64,000 bases of DNA from Allopontixanthobacter sp041741895 (GCA_041741895.1 JBGSJO010000042.1:1-64000), one strand, 5' to 3'; shown: positions 24,542 through 34,509, counted from the stretch's first letter. The notes: a model not told the origin generated them from the sequence alone. Numbers and translations: made by a program.

Positions 24542-25924
24542 TCATTCGGCAGGTTGAACCACCGCTGGAATGCGCGGCTGCAGACGCGCTGCAAGGGCCG
24601 CAAGAGGGCGCGTGATCAGCCCATTGCGTTCCATCCAGCGGTGATATTCGCGGTATTTGGCGTCTTCCTGCAGCAAATGCGCCTCCTCAGTCTTCGCGCG
24701 CCAGTAATAGATCGCACTGACGCATCCGAGGAAAAACGTATTGCGGATCATGTCCACCGCCGATCCGCTGCTGACCAGAAACGGCAGCACCGACAGCCAC
24801 CAGAACAAATTCTTCGAGACATAGGCAGGATGGCGGGTGAAGCGGTAAGGACCATGGGTCAGAACCCCGCGATACGTCAGGTTTGAAAAACGGATGCCAA
24901 ATGCCAGCGTCGCCCAGGCGTAGACTGCGGTCAGGAACACCAGCGCCCCGCCCCACAACCACATCAGCGGCGCATTACCGGCGAACCAGTAGGTCCAGCC
25001 CGGCGTGTTTATCTCATAAGCGAATATCCCGCCGCCGCCCATGAAAGCGAACACAAACGGCGGATAGCAAATCAGCGCAGCCAGCCAGCCGGCAAGCAAC
25101 GGATTGCCACTGCGGATCTGCGCGTCGAGCGGGCGCATGGTAACCAGATAGCCGACGGTGCCGATCTGCACGTCCGCCACAAACATCAGCGCAATCAGGA
25201 AAAATGCCAACCGTGCGGGATTGCCCATGATTCCGGTGAAATCGGCATTGACCACTTCGGCAAAACCGCCGGGAAGGATTGAGATCATGAACGCGCCGAA
25301 AAACGCCTTGATGAGCCATGCCCGCCAGTGTTTCTTGACCTCATCGGTCTCCCACCCCTGCCGCCCGATCAGCATCGCGCCGAAATGCCAGGCATGGTCG
25401 CGCGGTTCCACCAGCACCCGGTCTATCCACAAGACATACGGGACAGACAGCAGAAACAGCGGAATTGCCGCGACCGCGATCACATCCATCGCAAACAGAT
25501 ATTGCCCCTGCCAATACCACCGCGCCACGCAATAGAGGAACCCGATGATCGCCCAGCTTGCCCATAATCCGGCGAGCTTGACGATGGATATTTCGATTAC
25601 AGAGGACACCGGGCGCGGCCGTTTCCAGTCGATCCCGGTCGATGGGCGGCGGTGAACCTTGTCTACAATCAGCGACCATGCCACCATTGGTCCGGCGCTG
25701 AACAGCAAGGCAGCCAGCGCGGCATAGGGCCCGTCCAGCCGGGCGCGCGGCCCGGGCAGGTCGAGAAATTCCGAAAATTCGGCAAAATTCCGGCAAAACA
25801 GCACCCACGCAAGCAGGCCCAATGCACCGGCAAGGCCGACTGCTGCCGAAACATCGCTTTCGGGCGAAGCGGCAGGTGCCGGATGTTCGCCGCAGCGACC
25901 TGTCAAGGAAGGCGAATTGTTCAC
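24542..25924 (-). CDS. Large multi-spanning protein with C-terminal ICMT-like methyltransferase domain
   Basis: 460 residues with about ten hydrophobic helices. The last 100 residues carry the isoprenylcysteine/phospholipid methyltransferase signature: GVLTHGPYRFTRHPAYVSKN (His-Pro-x-Tyr) and EEAHLLQEDAKYREY. The first 330 residues are additional membrane helices that I do not recognise. It may methylate a lipid or prenylated small molecule. No upstream partner in the same direction. Confidence 0.75.
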   Translation of the reverse strand: MNNSPSLTGRCGEHPAPAASPESDVSAAVGLAGALGLLAWVLFCRNFAEFSEFLDLPGPRARLDGPYAALAALLFSAGPMVAWSLIVDKVHRRPSTGIDWKRPRPVSSVIEISIVKLAGLWASWAIIGFLYCVARWYWQGQYLFAMDVIAVAAIPLFLLSVPYVLWIDRVLVEPRDHAWHFGAMLIGRQGWETDEVKKHWRAWLIKAFFGAFMISILPGGFAEVVNADFTGIMGNPARLAFFLIALMFVADVQIGTVGYLVTMRPLDAQIRSGNPLLAGWLAALICYPPFVFAFMGGGGIFAYEINTPGWTYWFAGNAPLMWLWGGALVFLTAVYAWATLAFGIRFSNLTYRGVLTHGPYRFTRHPAYVSKNLFWWLSVLPFLVSSGSAVDMIRNTFFLGCVSAIYYWRAKTEEAHLLQEDAKYREYHRWMERNGLITRPLAALAARLQPRIPAVVQPAE

Positions 25925-25984
25925 GCACGCCCGGCTAGCGGAAAAGAGTTAAGACCCGGGTAAGATCGTTGGCATTTCCGGCGA

Positions 25985-27334
25985 TTACCGGAAAGCGTGA
26001 ATGACCCCGTCATCATCGAGGATATACAGGGTGCTGTTGGCCACGATCGGAGCGACCGAAACCGGCGCCTTCAAATCGCGATAGAGCGATGCCGAACCTT
26101 CCGCGACGCTGATGCGGTAAATTTCACCTTCGGTACTGGCCGCCCACAGATTATTGCCTGCCAGAACCGGGCCGGTCCAGAAAATCGGATCGGTCTTTTT
26201 CTTCGGCTTGCGGAATTCAGACAGCTGCGAAATCCACCGGACTTTTCCGGTTGCGCGCGCGATGGCCAGCAAACGTGCATCGTCAGTAAGGGTGAAAATC
26301 CATTCACCGGCAATTGCCGGGGTGGAAATGCCCGCAAGATTGAGTTCCCATATGCGTTGGCCGGTTACCAGTTCATAAGCGGCCATGCGCCCGCCCTGGC
26401 CCAGCGCATAGACGCGGCCCTGATCGATAATAGGATCGGCATCGATATCGGTCAGCGCGCCAACCTCGGTCGAAATCGATGTGCGCGACAGGGCATCGGT
26501 CCATAGCGAACGGCCATTCTCATATCGATAGGCGGACAATTCACCCGAACTGTACCCGGCAATGACCGTGCCCTGCCCTGCGGCGGGCGAGGCAACGCCG
26601 AACACCCCGGCTTGCGCGCTCGAACCCGATTCCTGCCACAGGTTAGAACCATCTGCGCTCGCCAGGGAAATGATCTGGTTGTCCTGCGTCATCACGAAAA
26701 CCGTGTTGAACGCCACCGTTGGCGATCCGCGCAGCGGGCCAGCTGGCTTTACCTTCCAGATTTCCGCGCCGGTCTGGGCGTCGAGCGCGGCGACTTCGCC
26801 AATCCCATTGGTCGCGTATACCCGGCCGCCATCGTAACTTGCCCCGCCGCCGAATGCAGAGTTCTGCAATTTATCATCGACTTTCATCTGATAGGTCCAG
26901 CGGCGCGCGCCGGTGGCCGCGTCAAATGCGTTGACCGCACCGTCCGTGCCCACCGCGACCAAGATGCCGCCGCCAACCACCGGTGACGCGGCAAGGCGGC
27001 GGCGATTGGTTGAACCGGCAATATTTGCCGTCCACACCTGGCTGGGGTTTTCCGCCAATGCGACATGACCGTTGGACTTTGCCGCATTACCGCCGCCCTG
27101 TGACCAATCGGTATTCACAATTGCCGGCGGCAGGACAACAGCGACACCGGCCAACGCCGGATCGACAATTGCCCCGCTTTCGATTCGCGATAGAACCGGT
27201 ATCCGGTCCCCCACGGTCGGGGTCGATTTCTTGTCACCGCCGCCAAACAGGCCGCCGCCGCATGCAGACAATACTGTGGCCAGCGATACGACCAGCGCCG
27301 CGCGGGTGATTCGGGTGAAGTGATTGCCGGTCAT
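25985..27334 (-). CDS. bamB: Outer membrane assembly lipoprotein BamB
   Basis: 449 residues: lipoprotein signal with lipobox LSACGG, then seven to eight PQQ-like beta-propeller blades (repeats such as GAVNAFDAATGARRWTYQ, VAALDAQTGAEIWKV, and MAAYELVTGQRIWEL). It is the BAM-complex propeller that helps insert beta-barrel proteins. It follows the TPR gene on the same strand by 62 bp. The der GTPase gene often adjacent in other genomes is not here. Confidence 0.9.
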   Translation of the reverse strand: MTGNHFTRITRAALVVSLATVLSACGGGLFGGGDKKSTPTVGDRIPVLSRIESGAIVDPALAGVAVVLPPAIVNTDWSQGGGNAAKSNGHVALAENPSQVWTANIAGSTNRRRLAASPVVGGGILVAVGTDGAVNAFDAATGARRWTYQMKVDDKLQNSAFGGGASYDGGRVYATNGIGEVAALDAQTGAEIWKVKPAGPLRGSPTVAFNTVFVMTQDNQIISLASADGSNLWQESGSSAQAGVFGVASPAAGQGTVIAGYSSGELSAYRYENGRSLWTDALSRTSISTEVGALTDIDADPIIDQGRVYALGQGGRMAAYELVTGQRIWELNLAGISTPAIAGEWIFTLTDDARLLAIARATGKVRWISQLSEFRKPKKKTDPIFWTGPVLAGNNLWAASTEGEIYRISVAEGSASLYRDLKAPVSVAPIVANSTLYILDDDGVIHAFR

Positions 27335-27396
27335 CGGGTCAAATATCCTCAGATTTCATGCGCTTCAAATTCGCGTCGAGCGCGATGGATTTCGCC

Positions 27397-28197
27397 CTAT
27401 TGTGCGCCGGGGAGTGCGGCATCTTGCGGACTCCCAAGTTCCTCCAGCACCTTGTCCACGTCCTCGATCGCGTCGACCCCGTATAATCCAGCCATCTGGC
27501 GGGATCGTGAACGCAGGCCGTCGGGGACACTTTCATCCTTGGCGATGGAGGCGAACATTGCGCCCGCTTCCTTGGTCTTGTTCTGATCGAGATATGCCAT
27601 CGCGACCAATTCACCAGCACTGCCGAAGAACGGCTTGCCCGGAACCGCCAGCAGTTTCAGCTGCGCGATAACATCGGCGGGCTTCATTGTGTCATATGTC
27701 GTTGCGACTCGGCGAATGGTTGCGATATCACGCATTGCCTGAGGCGCATTTTCATCGGCGGCAACCGCTGCGAACAATTCGCCCGCTTCCTTCGCATCGC
27801 CCTGTTCCAGTGCAATCCCTGCCTTCAACATGCGGGCTGCGGTCTGCGCGCCCGGATTGCCATCGGCGATCAACGGTTCAAGCGCGGCAGATCCGGCGCC
27901 CAGATTGCCGGCTTCGATCTGATCAAGTGCAGCCACCAGAGCTTCCGAATCGCGCTCCTTTGCGGCTTCTTGCTGACCGTCCCAGAACAGATAGCCGGCG
28001 AACCCGGCGAGGCCGAGCACAATCGCAGCGATCAGCGGTTTGCCGTAATTGGTCGCAAAACTGCTCAGCTGGTCCTGCCGAACTGCCTCATCTACCTCAC
28101 GCAGCAGCACTTCTTCAGCCGCAGCTTCCTGCCTGGCTCTCTTGTCCTCTGGCGTTTCGAGTGGGTTCTTGCTGCTATTTTTTGGTATCAGGGCCAA
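27397..28197 (-). CDS. YfgM-like membrane-anchored TPR protein
   Basis: 266 residues. A cytoplasmic N-terminus (LLREVDEAVRQDQLSSF) leads to one membrane helix (PLIAAIVLGLAGFAGYLFW) and then periplasmic TPR-like helices (LKAGIALEQGDAKEAGELFA, ELVAMAYLDQNKTKEAGAMF). This matches YfgM/DUF2133, an ancillary Sec-translocon chaperone that is usually encoded directly before bamB, as here. Joint expression with bamB is likely. Confidence 0.85.
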   Translation of the reverse strand: MALIPKNSSKNPLETPEDKRARQEAAAEEVLLREVDEAVRQDQLSSFATNYGKPLIAAIVLGLAGFAGYLFWDGQQEAAKERDSEALVAALDQIEAGNLGAGSAALEPLIADGNPGAQTAARMLKAGIALEQGDAKEAGELFAAVAADENAPQAMRDIATIRRVATTYDTMKPADVIAQLKLLAVPGKPFFGSAGELVAMAYLDQNKTKEAGAMFASIAKDESVPDGLRSRSRQMAGLYGVDAIEDVDKVLEELGSPQDAALPGAQ

Positions 28198-28348
28198 TTT
28201 TCAGGTCTCGCGGCCGCAAGCGGCTCTTCCGGAATGGTTAAAGATATACGTTTCGGGTCTTTAGACGATGGCGGCTATGATGCAATTGATGATTGCCTAC
28301 CTGTCCCCCACCGCGTGAATGACAGGTTAAGCGCGCCGGTCTAGCCAT

Positions 28349-29545
28349 TCAGCCCAATTTGCCGCGCCCCATCGCCGATGAATAAAGCCGCCGATACGCC
28401 TCGATCATCTTCTTTTCATCGAACTGCGCGCGCGCGTTCTCCCGGTTGGCGGCGCCCAGGACGGCACGCAAGTGCGTGCTGGCGGCCAATTCCCGCAAGG
28501 AACCGGCCAGGCTGGCATCGTCCCCGGCGGCGCTGATATACGGACCGTTGGCCGGCGCGACCATCTCGACAATATCCCCCACTGCAGGGGCCACCACCGC
28601 AACACCTGCTGCCATCGCCTCAATCACCGAAATGGGGAATTGTTCGCTATCGGATGACAAGGCAAAAATGTCGAACAGACCGACGTAATTCGCCGGATCA
28701 GGCACGAAGCCGGGCAGGTGGAGCCGGTGGCCGATATCCAGCCGGTCGGCTTCCTCGCGGATCGCATCCTCTTCCGGACCTTCCCCCACGATCACCAGAT
28801 GCCATTCCTCCGGAAGTCCTGCAAAGGCACGTACAAGCCGCGGTAAATTCTTGATTTTTCGCAAACCGGCCATGGTTCCGACCCAGAATTCCCCCTTGCG
28901 TTTGATCACGCCGCGCAAGGCATCGTTGCGCGGCCTTTTTGCAAAGCCCGCAGTCGCAATGCCATTGGGGATATGCTTTACCCGGCCTATGGGCTGGGCC
29001 CAGTGGGTCAACGCGATTTCCTCCAGCTTCTGCGATGGAACCACCAGTCCGGCGGCGCGGCCCAGTGCGATTCTGCGGTACCAGTTACGCCGCTTTTTCA
29101 ATCGCTTGATCTCGTCTTCGTTGAAACCGTCTTCATGATGGATCAGTGGCGGCAATCCCATCGCTTCCCCGAACAAGGTATGCGCCATCACCGCATCGAT
29201 CGCTCCCCAATTATAGGTCAGGATCAGGTCATAGCCTTTCATCGCCCGCGCCAGTTTTTGCAACCTGCCCAATGTAGGCCTGCCGGAAAGTGATGGGAAG
29301 CTTGCAGGATAAGTAATTGGTATCGTGCGTGAAATATACTGCGCGGCCTCTATGCGATCGGGCACAGCGGAGACAATCGAATGGCCCACATTCGGCCCCC
29401 ACGCGTTCATCAGGCGTACGCTGCGCAATTCCTTGCCGCCCGCCGCGAAGGTGGAATGCAGGTGCAATATATGCAGCCTGTCCTCCTTGACCTGCCCACC
29501 CTTGATTGCACCCGGCTTTTCCGGTTTCGTTACGCGCTTGGCCAT
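28349..29545 (-). CDS. Family 4 glycosyltransferase
   Basis: 398 residues of GT-B fold. N-terminal domain begins LHILHLHSTFAAGGKELRSV; the C-terminal nucleotide-sugar domain has VGTMAGLRKIKNLPRLVRAF, IVGEGPEEDAIRE, HLPGFVPDPANYVGLFDIFA and the EX7E motif in SEQFPISVIEAMAAG. Typical of envelope or exopolysaccharide mannosyl/glucosyltransferases. I start at MAKRVTKPEKPGAIKGG. Ten bases separate it from the hydrolase gene upstream, so the two share a transcript. Sugar and acceptor are unknown. Confidence 0.85.
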   Translation of the reverse strand: MAKRVTKPEKPGAIKGGQVKEDRLHILHLHSTFAAGGKELRSVRLMNAWGPNVGHSIVSAVPDRIEAAQYISRTIPITYPASFPSLSGRPTLGRLQKLARAMKGYDLILTYNWGAIDAVMAHTLFGEAMGLPPLIHHEDGFNEDEIKRLKKRRNWYRRIALGRAAGLVVPSQKLEEIALTHWAQPIGRVKHIPNGIATAGFAKRPRNDALRGVIKRKGEFWVGTMAGLRKIKNLPRLVRAFAGLPEEWHLVIVGEGPEEDAIREEADRLDIGHRLHLPGFVPDPANYVGLFDIFALSSDSEQFPISVIEAMAAGVAVVAPAVGDIVEMVAPANGPYISAAGDDASLAGSLRELAASTHLRAVLGAANRENARAQFDEKKMIEAYRRLYSSAMGRGKLG

Positions 29546-29555
29546 GGGGTCAGCC

Positions 29556-30446
29556 TCAGCCGACCTTGGCCAGCAAGCGGTCGATCGCTGCGCGGGAAGC
29601 GGGTTCATCCAGCATCGGAGCATGGCCGACATCGGGGACAGTCACCACCTCTGCATCGGGATGGCGGCACTGCATTTGGGCAAGTGTCGCGGGGGTCAAC
29701 AGGTCCGACAATCCGCCGCGCAGCACCAGCAAGGGCGCATCGCGCAAGGCATCGAAAGCGGGCCACAGATCGGGCGGTGCAGCGCCATCATCCTGCTGGA
29801 ATGGTTCGGCGATATTCATGTCGTAATCCAGGCCGATACGCCCGTTGGGTTGCAACACCATGCCCCGCTTGGCCATGTCGAGCCATTGTTCGATGCCAAA
29901 TGCGGGATAGGCCGCGCCATGCACTTCCTGCAGAGCCCGCGCCGCATGCATCCAGCTTGGATAACTTCGGCCCTGCCCGACATATTGGCGAATTCGCTCG
30001 ATACCGGCAGGGTCGATATCCGGCCCGATATCGTTGAGAACGACCCCGGCAAGTCGGGTCGCGTCCTTCGCCGCCAGCAACATGGTCATTAACCCGCCAA
30101 GCGAGGTTCCCACGGCGACAAAACGATCGATTTCTTCCTGCGCCAGCAGCGCCTCGATATCCGCCACATAGGTCAGCGGATTGTAGGTCATGTAATCCTT
30201 GGCATATTCGCTCATCCCGCGCCCGCGCATTTCCGGCACGATTAGCCGCCATTCGCCCGCAAGGTGCCGCGCCAGCGGTGTAAAATCGCGCGCGTTGCGG
30301 GTCAGGCCGTGCATGCACAGCAGCGGCGGCCGGTCCGCATGGCCCAGCCCGGGATCAGCCGGATAATCGCGAAAATGCAGAGTCAGTCCATCGGGGCTTT
30401 CCCAATAGCGGTCCACCCAAAGGAGTTTTTCAGTCACTGTATCCAT
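29556..30446 (-). CDS. Alpha/beta hydrolase
   Basis: 296 residues starting MDTVTEKLLWVDRYWESPDG. Oxyanion-hole region LLCMHGLTRNARDF, nucleophile elbow VGTSLGGLM, acid in the LVLRGGLSDLLTP loop and catalytic His in PDVGHAPMLDEP. It resembles esterases and meta-cleavage hydrolases; substrate unknown. A much longer open frame upstream is antisense to selO and rejected. Divergent from selO. Confidence 0.87.
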   Translation of the reverse strand: MDTVTEKLLWVDRYWESPDGLTLHFRDYPADPGLGHADRPPLLCMHGLTRNARDFTPLARHLAGEWRLIVPEMRGRGMSEYAKDYMTYNPLTYVADIEALLAQEEIDRFVAVGTSLGGLMTMLLAAKDATRLAGVVLNDIGPDIDPAGIERIRQYVGQGRSYPSWMHAARALQEVHGAAYPAFGIEQWLDMAKRGMVLQPNGRIGLDYDMNIAEPFQQDDGAAPPDLWPAFDALRDAPLLVLRGGLSDLLTPATLAQMQCRHPDAEVVTVPDVGHAPMLDEPASRAAIDRLLAKVG

Positions 30447-30542
30447 TTGCGCGGGACGCTTCCTGTTTTGGCGAACGAAACCAATTGCGCCCTGATCATA
30501 ACCGGTCTTGCCATGAACAGCGCGCAGCCCCACTATTGACCG

Positions 30543-31940
30543 ATGCGAGCAGAACCGCAACCCGCCGCCTATCGCGCCGATCCTGCAATCCTGGAATTGG
30601 CCGAATGGCTGGGGGCGCCTGTGCCCGCTGCGGATTTCCCCGCGACCACCCTGAGATACCGCAATGATCGGTGGGACAGGGCAGTAGGACTGGTCGACCT
30701 GTCCGAAGATCAATGGCTCAGTCATTTCGGTCGATTCGCGCCATTGCCGGACAATCTGCCGCAGCCGCTGGCGCTGAAATATCATGGGCACCAGTTCCGG
30801 GTATATAATCCCGAGATTGGCGACGGACGCGGCTTCCTGTTCGCCCAGATGCGCGATTCTACCGGGCGCTTGCTCGATTGCGGGACCAAGGGATCGGGCA
30901 CCACGCCTTACAGTCGGGCGGGCGACGGTCGTTTGACGCTGAAAGGCGCGGTACGCGAAATCCTCGCCACCGAAATGCTCGAGGCGCAGGGGGTCAACAC
31001 CTCCAAAACGCTATCGGTGATTGAGACGGGTGAGGAATTGTGGCGCGGGGACGAGCCATCGCCCACCCGCTCCGCAGTCATGGTCCGGCTGAGCCACGGA
31101 CATATCCGGATCGGCACTTTCCAGCGGCTCGCGGTATTGCAGGAAACCGAACACATGGCCGCGCTGATCGATTACTGCCTGAAATATTACCCTGGACCGC
31201 CCCCGCCCGCCGGCGCACCGGGACGCGGCGATCCGGCGGTGCAATTGATGCATCAAGTGGTCGAACGGCTGGCCGATCTGGCGGCCAGCTGGATGGTCGC
31301 AGGCTTCGTCCACGGCGTGCTCAATACAGATAACATGAACATTTCAGGCGAAAGTTTCGATTACGGCCCTTGGCGCTGGCTGCCGCGCTGGGATGCCGCA
31401 TTCACCGCAGCCTATTTCGACCAACAGGGCTTGTATGCCTTTGGCCGCCAGCCCGAGGCGCTTCACTGGAATTGCGGGCAATTGGCGATTGCCCTGCGTA
31501 ATGTGGCCGATGCACCGCCGCTGATCGCAGCACTGGAGCGTTTCGGGCCGCTGTATAAGGCCGCTGTCGCGCGCCGCTGGATCTGGCGGCTCGGCGTCAC
31601 TTCGCAGGGGCTGCAGCGCGATGCCGCGTTGGTGGCTGCGTGTGAGGCGGCAATGCGGGAAAGCGACCTTGAGCCGGAGGTGTTCTGGTTGCGGCATCGC
31701 GGCGGCAGGAACGCGGCTGGTGCATTGGCAGTCGCGTTGGAAGGGTATCAAGGTGCCGGACAGGACGATCCCTATTGGGGCGATGCAGAAGCGCAATCCC
31801 TGCTGATCGACGAGGTGGAGACGATCTGGTCCGCAATCGACCAGCGGGACGATTGGCAGCCGCTGCGTGACAAGGTCGCCGCTGTTCGCCGGCTGGGCAC
31901 CGCGCTGGGCGAACCGCCACCCCCAGCGGGCATTATCTAG
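30543..31940 (+). CDS. selO: SelO (YdiU) protein adenylyltransferase
   Basis: 465 residues of the pseudokinase-like SelO family: YHGHQFRVYNPEIGDGRGFL, DCGTKGSGTTPYSRAGDGRL, TSKTLSVIETGEELWR, and the metal-binding loop VLNTDNMNISGESFDYGPW. SelO transfers AMP to Ser/Thr/Tyr of other proteins in redox stress. It lacks the C-terminal selenocysteine found in eukaryotes. It begins 96 bp from the divergent hydrolase. Confidence 0.92.
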   Translation: MRAEPQPAAYRADPAILELAEWLGAPVPAADFPATTLRYRNDRWDRAVGLVDLSEDQWLSHFGRFAPLPDNLPQPLALKYHGHQFRVYNPEIGDGRGFLFAQMRDSTGRLLDCGTKGSGTTPYSRAGDGRLTLKGAVREILATEMLEAQGVNTSKTLSVIETGEELWRGDEPSPTRSAVMVRLSHGHIRIGTFQRLAVLQETEHMAALIDYCLKYYPGPPPPAGAPGRGDPAVQLMHQVVERLADLAASWMVAGFVHGVLNTDNMNISGESFDYGPWRWLPRWDAAFTAAYFDQQGLYAFGRQPEALHWNCGQLAIALRNVADAPPLIAALERFGPLYKAAVARRWIWRLGVTSQGLQRDAALVAACEAAMRESDLEPEVFWLRHRGGRNAAGALAVALEGYQGAGQDDPYWGDAEAQSLLIDEVETIWSAIDQRDDWQPLRDKVAAVRRLGTALGEPPPPAGII

Positions 31941-32090
31941 CAGAATCGCTCACCAGTTCTTGAATTCAGGAACCGAAATCAGCAGAGCGGAATTGACCGC
32001 AGCGCGATGGCCACTAGAAGCCCAATAGCAGAGCCGCGTTTACTTAAACCTGTAAATAATTGCAGGCCGCAACCGGAGAATTTCGCTACA

Positions 32091-33503
32091 GTGTCCCAGA
32101 ACGAAATCATTTCTTACGAACCGGCCACGGGCGAGGAATTGTGGCGCGCGCCGGTCGGCAATGTTGACGAAACCGTCGATCGGGCGCGCAGGGCATGGCC
32201 TGCATGGGCTGCGCAGCCCCTGGGAACCCGGATCGAACTGTGCCGCCGCTTCGCCAATGAAGTGCGCAAGGTAGCAGAAAATTTTGCCGAACTGATTTCC
32301 CGCGAAACGGGCAAACCGCTGTGGGAAGCCCGCACCGAAGTGGAAGCGGTGATCAACAAGGTCGATATTTCGGTAACCGCCTATGCGGAACGGACCGGCC
32401 AGAAAAGGCGAGATTCGGCGCTGCAGGGTTCATCTGCGGTTCGCCACAAGCCGCACGGTGTGATGGTCGTGCTGGGGCCCTATAATTTCCCCGCGCATCT
32501 GCCGAACGGGCACATCATCCCGGCGCTGATTGCGGGCAATGTGGTGATTTTCAAGCCCAGCGAGAAAACCCCGGCGGTTGGCGAATTGCTGATCCAGTGT
32601 TTCCACCGTGCGGGCATGTCGGCAGCGGTGGCGCAATTGCTGATCGGCGGCCCGGAAGAAGGCAAGGCGCTGGTGGCACATCGCGGGATCGACGGGGTCC
32701 TGTTCACTGGATCGGCGCAAGCAGGCATCGCGATCAACCGGAAACTCGCCTCCAATCCCGGCAAGATCCTGGCGCTGGAAATGGGGGGAAACAATCCCAT
32801 CGTGGTGATCGACACCCCGAAAATCTCCGACGCGGCGATGCTGATCGTCCAGTCAGCCTTTACCAGTGCGGGCCAGCGCTGCACTGCCGCGCGGCGGCTG
32901 ATCATTACCTCCAAGATGTACGATCCGATTGTATCGGAAGTACGCAGCCTGGCCAAACGGATCATCGTGGGCCAGCCTTTTGCCGATCCTGCACCCTTCA
33001 TGGGGCCGGTGATCGACAATATCGCAGCGGATCAATTGGTCGAAAGTTTCCTGTATTTCCTGTCGCATGGCGGCAAGGCGATCAATCATCTGACGCGCAT
33101 GGACAACGAACTGCCATTCCTGTCCCCTGCGATTATCGATACCACCGATATCAAGGACCGGCCCGATGTCGAATTGTTCGGACCGCTGCTGCAAGTCATC
33201 AAGGTGGATGATTTCGACGAAGCCATTGCAGAGGCAAATCGCACGCGCTTCGGCTTGTCCGCATCGCTGATTGGCGGCGGGCCGCAGGATTACAACCGGT
33301 TCTGGGCGAATATCCGCGCCGGTATCGTCAATTGGAACCGGCCAACCAACGGCGCTTCATCGAATGCGCCGTTCGGCGGGATCGGCCTGTCAGGCAATCA
33401 CCGCCCTGCGGCCTATTATGCGGCGGATTACTGCGCCTATCCGGTCGCCAGCAGCGAGATGGACCAGCCGCGCGCCAGTATCGGCGTGGGTTTCACCAAC
33501 TGA
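32091..33503 (+). CDS. astD: Succinylglutamate-semialdehyde dehydrogenase AstD
   Basis: 470 residues from GTG at 32091 (SQNEIISYEPATGEELW). It is an ALDH: NAD-binding GYNFPAHLPNG-like block LGPYNFPAHLPNGHIIPAL, catalytic Glu in ALEMGGNNPIV and nucleophile Cys in SAGQRCTAARR. GASSNAPFGGIGLSGNHRPA is characteristic of AstD, step four of the arginine succinyltransferase pathway. No other ast gene is in the window. ATG at 32007 gives 28 more residues with little homology, so I prefer the GTG. Confidence 0.85.
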   Translation: MSQNEIISYEPATGEELWRAPVGNVDETVDRARRAWPAWAAQPLGTRIELCRRFANEVRKVAENFAELISRETGKPLWEARTEVEAVINKVDISVTAYAERTGQKRRDSALQGSSAVRHKPHGVMVVLGPYNFPAHLPNGHIIPALIAGNVVIFKPSEKTPAVGELLIQCFHRAGMSAAVAQLLIGGPEEGKALVAHRGIDGVLFTGSAQAGIAINRKLASNPGKILALEMGGNNPIVVIDTPKISDAAMLIVQSAFTSAGQRCTAARRLIITSKMYDPIVSEVRSLAKRIIVGQPFADPAPFMGPVIDNIAADQLVESFLYFLSHGGKAINHLTRMDNELPFLSPAIIDTTDIKDRPDVELFGPLLQVIKVDDFDEAIAEANRTRFGLSASLIGGGPQDYNRFWANIRAGIVNWNRPTNGASSNAPFGGIGLSGNHRPAAYYAADYCAYPVASSEMDQPRASIGVGFTN

Positions 33504-33506
33504 TCC

Positions 33507-34226
33507 CTATCTTCCGCTGGTAACCAGGTCCACATCGGTCAGCCCGTCCGCCTGCCCCCGCGCATAGACCACAAAGGATGCAGCGCCCTTTGTACCGCTG
33601 ATGATGTTGTCATTCCCAACCTTGAGATGTTCGGACGTATAGCCGGCATTGACTGCGCGGCTGTGATAGAATGACAATACATCGTCCAGCCCGACCGGGG
33701 TCAGGAAATTGACCACCCGCAGCGAACACTGCCCCTTGTCGGTGCCGGCAGCTTCCTGGGTGCTTCCCCGCGGATAGACCGGGAACGTGAGAGGAAGGCG
33801 GGCCGCCCACACTGCGGAATATTCTGCTAAGGCGGCGCAATCGGTGCCACCCGGCAGCACGGCCGCCCGGCTTGCCGCAGTCAGTACCGCAGTTTCAGGG
33901 ATTTCACCCGCAACCGCCTTTGCCTTGGGCGCTGACTTCAGATGCACGCTGCCGCCCACCATTGCCATCGCTTCTTCCATCGCCCCCTGGATCGCGGCGG
34001 GTGTTGTCAACTCGGCAGGCAGGGATGCATTGCCGTCGCCGGTCAGGGCAGCATTGGCTTCGTTCTGGCCGGCCAGATCAGGATCGACCATGATCGGATC
34101 ATTGAGCGCCGCCTGCGTGGCCGGATCCACCTCGCCATCGGACGGCGCATCATCGGCATTGCCGCCGCAGGCGGCAAGCATCATCAGCGGAAGAATGGCA
34201 ACTGAAAGTACGTGACGGAATTTCAT
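33507..34226 (-). CDS. Hypothetical lipoprotein
   Basis: 239 residues from MKFRHVLSVAILPLMMLAAC with lipobox LAAC. The mature half begins with an acidic linker (NADDAPSDGEVDPAT) and ends in a folded part (PLTFPVYPRGSTQEAAGTDK to LTDVDLVTSGR) which may be a small domain with two Cys (GTDCAAL, GQCSLRV). No family that I can name. It ends 3 bp from the convergent astD. Confidence 0.72.
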   Translation of the reverse strand: MKFRHVLSVAILPLMMLAACGGNADDAPSDGEVDPATQAALNDPIMVDPDLAGQNEANAALTGDGNASLPAELTTPAAIQGAMEEAMAMVGGSVHLKSAPKAKAVAGEIPETAVLTAASRAAVLPGGTDCAALAEYSAVWAARLPLTFPVYPRGSTQEAAGTDKGQCSLRVVNFLTPVGLDDVLSFYHSRAVNAGYTSEHLKVGNDNIISGTKGAASFVVYARGQADGLTDVDLVTSGR

Positions 34227-34404
34227 GGACGGGCTCCGGGTGCGGTCTGAAGACAGAAATGACGGGAATGTCGGAAGTTCCCACGCATCCTCGCCAATCG
34301 AGGTTAACGAAACCCTTTCAAAGTTGGTTAAAATTGCCCTTGTCCCGTTGAGGGATGGTCCCGGGCCCAATCCTTACGAGACCGAACGGCAAACGAGCAC
34401 AAGA

Positions 34405-34480
34405 CAAAAGCGCCCCGCCACATCCTGCGATGTGACGAAGCGCTTTCCACGGCCCGGTGGGTACCGTGCACCAGCCGTGG
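34405..34480 (-). terminator. Tandem hairpins after the glycine-zipper gene
   Basis: Read on the minus strand, CCACGGC/GCCGTGG (34480-34447) is followed by a second stem AAAGCGC/GCGCTTT with inner CACATC/GATGTG (34446-34407) and then TTTTGTCTT. The second hairpin with its T-rich tail is a good rho-independent terminator for the gene ending at 34510. The first hairpin is extra structure of unknown purpose. Confidence 0.6.
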
Positions 34481-34509
34481 TGGGACGGCCGAAGCTTTGT
34501 TAATTCAGA

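Noticed and set aside
34405..34480. Riboswitch or 6S-like RNA
   Set aside because: The two stems do not match a class I know and lie at the 3' end of a gene; a terminator explains the T-run side.
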